Shown piece by piece: positions 4,706 to 6,238 of a DNA stretch of 6,238 nucleotides. Origin of the DNA: Treponema sp. (GTDB taxonomy: Bacteria > Spirochaetota > Spirochaetia > Treponematales > Breznakiellaceae); assembly GCA_031278755.1 (NCBI GenBank), contig JAITJV010000312.1, forward strand, positions 1 through 6,238, in the 5' to 3' direction. Positions within the stretch are counted from its first letter, which is position 1; the number at the start of each line of letters is the position of its first letter. A model generated the notes under the pieces. That model searched no databases. It was not told where the DNA came from and saw only the letters and a list, made by a program, of their open reading frames with translations. Made by a program: the position numbers and the translations under genes.

Positions 4706-6202
4706 GTGAGTGAAAATATCCTTTTGGAAATGGAACATATTCGGAAGGAATTTCCCGGCGTTGTGGCGTTGAAGGATGTTTCCTTGGAGCTTCGCGCCGG
4801 GGAAGTGCACGCCCTTCTTGGGGAAAACGGGGCCGGTAAATCGACGCTCATCAAAGTGCTGGGCGGTATTTACGCGGCGGAAAGTGGAAATATCCGCATT
4901 AACGGGAATCCTGTTACCATAGCGACAGTAGGGGACGCGCAGAAAAACGGTATCGCAGTTATTCATCAGGAACTGGTTCTGGTTCCCCACATGACGGTGG
5001 CGGAAAATATTTTTCTGGGCCGGGAACCGGTGACAAAGAACAATACTGTTGATTTCAAAAAAATGAATGCCGATGTTAAAAAAATTCTTGATTCCTTTGA
5101 ATTGAACATTAAACCTGATGAGGAAGTGAGCAAACTTGGCATTGCGGACCAGCAGATGGTTGAGATCATCAAAGCCCTTTCCTTCAGTTCCCGGATTCTG
5201 GTAATGGATGAACCTACCTCATCGCTGTCAGAAAAAGACGTGGGTTTTCTGTTCGATACTATCAGGAAATTGAAAAAGAGCGGCGTTGGGATCATATATA
5301 TTTCCCACCGGATGAGCGAGCTGAAACAGATAACGGATCGGATCACCGTTATCCGGGACGGCGAATACATCGGGACCAGGGATACCGAAACCGCGGCCAC
5401 CGACGAGCTTATCGCGATGATGGTCGGAAGGCAGCTTACCAATTACTACGTCAGGGATTTCGGGAATCCCAGCGAAACCGTGCTTGAGGTACGGGGCTTA
5501 ACTGATGGCAGGCTTTTGAAGGACGTATCGTTCGAGCTGAAAAAGGGCGAAATACTCGGCTTTGCGGGTTTGGTCGGGGCGGGCCGCAGCGAAGTGATGA
5601 AATGCGTCTTTGGAATTGCTCCCTATACCGGGGGCGATATCCTTGTCGGGGGAAAACCGGTAAACATCAAAAACCCGGAGGACGCGATGGAACTGGGAAT
5701 CGGTTTTGTACCCGAAAGCCGGAAAATCGAAGCCCTCTTCCCGGTGATGAGCGTTATGTACAACATTACCCTTAAAACCCTCAAAGAATTTATCCGGGGT
5801 GTTTTTGTAGACCGTGAAAAAGAAGCCGCCATAACCCAAGAGTATGTTGACGGCATTGCCATCAAGACTCCCAGCTACGCGCAGCTTGTAGGAAACCTGT
5901 CCGGCGGAAACCAGCAGAAAGTCATTATCGCTCGCTGGCTTGCGACCAAGCCCAAGATACTCATCCTTGACGAACCGACCAAAGGCGTTGATGTCGGCGC
6001 GAAAGCGGAAATCTACGCTATTATGAACGACCTGGCAAAACAGGGTGTGGCTATTATTATGATTTCCTCGGAACTTCCGGAGGTCATCAATATGAGCGAC
6101 CGTGTTATCGTGATGAGCAACGGCGCCATAATCGTGTGTTTACCTAAGGAAGATATTTCCCAGGAAAAAATAATGAAATTCGCGACACAGTTTGTTGTCT
6201 GA
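4706..6202 (+). CDS. Sugar-type ABC transporter ATPase with two nucleotide-binding domains (RbsA/MglA-like)
   Basis: This 498-residue cytoplasmic ATPase powers uptake by the transporter. The first domain has Walker A GENGAGKST (39-47), the Q-loop at Gln88 in HQELVL, the family's LGIADQQ signature (144-150), Walker B ILVMDEP (164-170) and His201. The second has the degenerate Walker A GLVGAGRSE (288-296, Arg for Lys), the canonical LSGGNQQ (398-404), Walker B LILDEPTKG (419-427) and SSE in place of the switch His (454-456). This asymmetry is normal for the RbsA/MglA/XylG family, as is the length. GTG at 4706 is chosen because GGAGG (4696-4700) sits five bases upstream and SENILLEM is the usual N-terminus. 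An upstream in-frame GTG at 4685 lies inside the hairpin and has no ribosome site. It follows the binding protein by 107 bases. Confidence 0.95.
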   Translation: MSENILLEMEHIRKEFPGVVALKDVSLELRAGEVHALLGENGAGKSTLIKVLGGIYAAESGNIRINGNPVTIATVGDAQKNGIAVIHQELVLVPHMTVAENIFLGREPVTKNNTVDFKKMNADVKKILDSFELNIKPDEEVSKLGIADQQMVEIIKALSFSSRILVMDEPTSSLSEKDVGFLFDTIRKLKKSGVGIIYISHRMSELKQITDRITVIRDGEYIGTRDTETAATDELIAMMVGRQLTNYYVRDFGNPSETVLEVRGLTDGRLLKDVSFELKKGEILGFAGLVGAGRSEVMKCVFGIAPYTGGDILVGGKPVNIKNPEDAMELGIGFVPESRKIEALFPVMSVMYNITLKTLKEFIRGVFVDREKEAAITQEYVDGIAIKTPSYAQLVGNLSGGNQQKVIIARWLATKPKILILDEPTKGVDVGAKAEIYAIMNDLAKQGVAIIMISSELPEVINMSDRVIVMSNGAIIVCLPKEDISQEKIMKFATQFVV

Positions 6203-6224
6203 AACCAATGGAGGATATGGAAAA

Positions 6225-6238
6225 ATGCCGGAAACCAA
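6225..6238 (+). CDS. Start of the next operon gene, probably the ABC permease (partial)
   Basis: GGAGGA (6210-6215) lies nine bases before an ATG at 6225 that opens the frame MPET before the window ends, 22 bases after the ATPase stop. RbsA-type ATPases are usually followed by their RbsC-type permease, so that is the expected product, but four codons cannot show it. The ATG at 6217 is only one base from the Shine-Dalgarno and is a poorer start. Confidence 0.6.

Noticed and set aside
5567..5593. Degenerate second Walker A (GLVGAGRSE) of the ATPase as a sign of inactivation
   Set aside because: Arg in place of the Walker A Lys in the second domain is the normal state of RbsA/MglA-type ATPases.

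Overview
The window looks like a chromosomal segment of a spirochaete, most likely a Treponema-type organism of moderate GC content (termite or animal gut treponemes come to mind). Three things suggest this: the long, Chlamydia/Treponema-style serine hydroxymethyltransferase; the Treponema-like periplasmic binding protein (signal ending AFA-AGG); and the remnant of a gene starting MSTTRDWLP, which from memory belongs to a multicopy family in treponemes and some other gut bacteria. The assignment is inference; no rRNA or other marker gene is present.

Left block (1-2768): glyA on the + strand converges with an AI-2E-family membrane protein gene on the - strand. Their stop codons are 24 bases apart and a hairpin/T-tract terminator for glyA overlaps the last bases of the membrane protein gene. 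The membrane protein gene has a good sigma70-type promoter whose predicted start point falls on the ATG itself, which suggests a leaderless mRNA.

Middle block (2735-3656, about 920 bases without an intact recognisable gene): this is the unusual part. In order it holds an isolated, well-formed promoter pointing right, a 7-bp tandem repeat (CGGCTCA x5), eleven 21-bp units in perfect register that are open on both strands, a very strong Shine-Dalgarno, and a broken and truncated MSTTRDWLP-type gene with an in-frame TAA at codon 15. It ends in a leader with three successive inverted repeats. I read it as the degraded remnant of a repeated cassette next to the transporter operon.

Right block (3657-6238): a sugar-type ABC import operon of the RbsB-RbsA-RbsC kind. 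A periplasmic binding protein is followed by two strong intercistronic stem-loops, the double-domain ATPase (real start GTG at 4706), and the first codons of what is probably the permease. The binding protein should capture a sugar-like ligand in the periplasm and the ATPase should drive uptake through the permease. The ligand-pocket residues differ from E. coli ribose-binding protein, so the substrate cannot be named.
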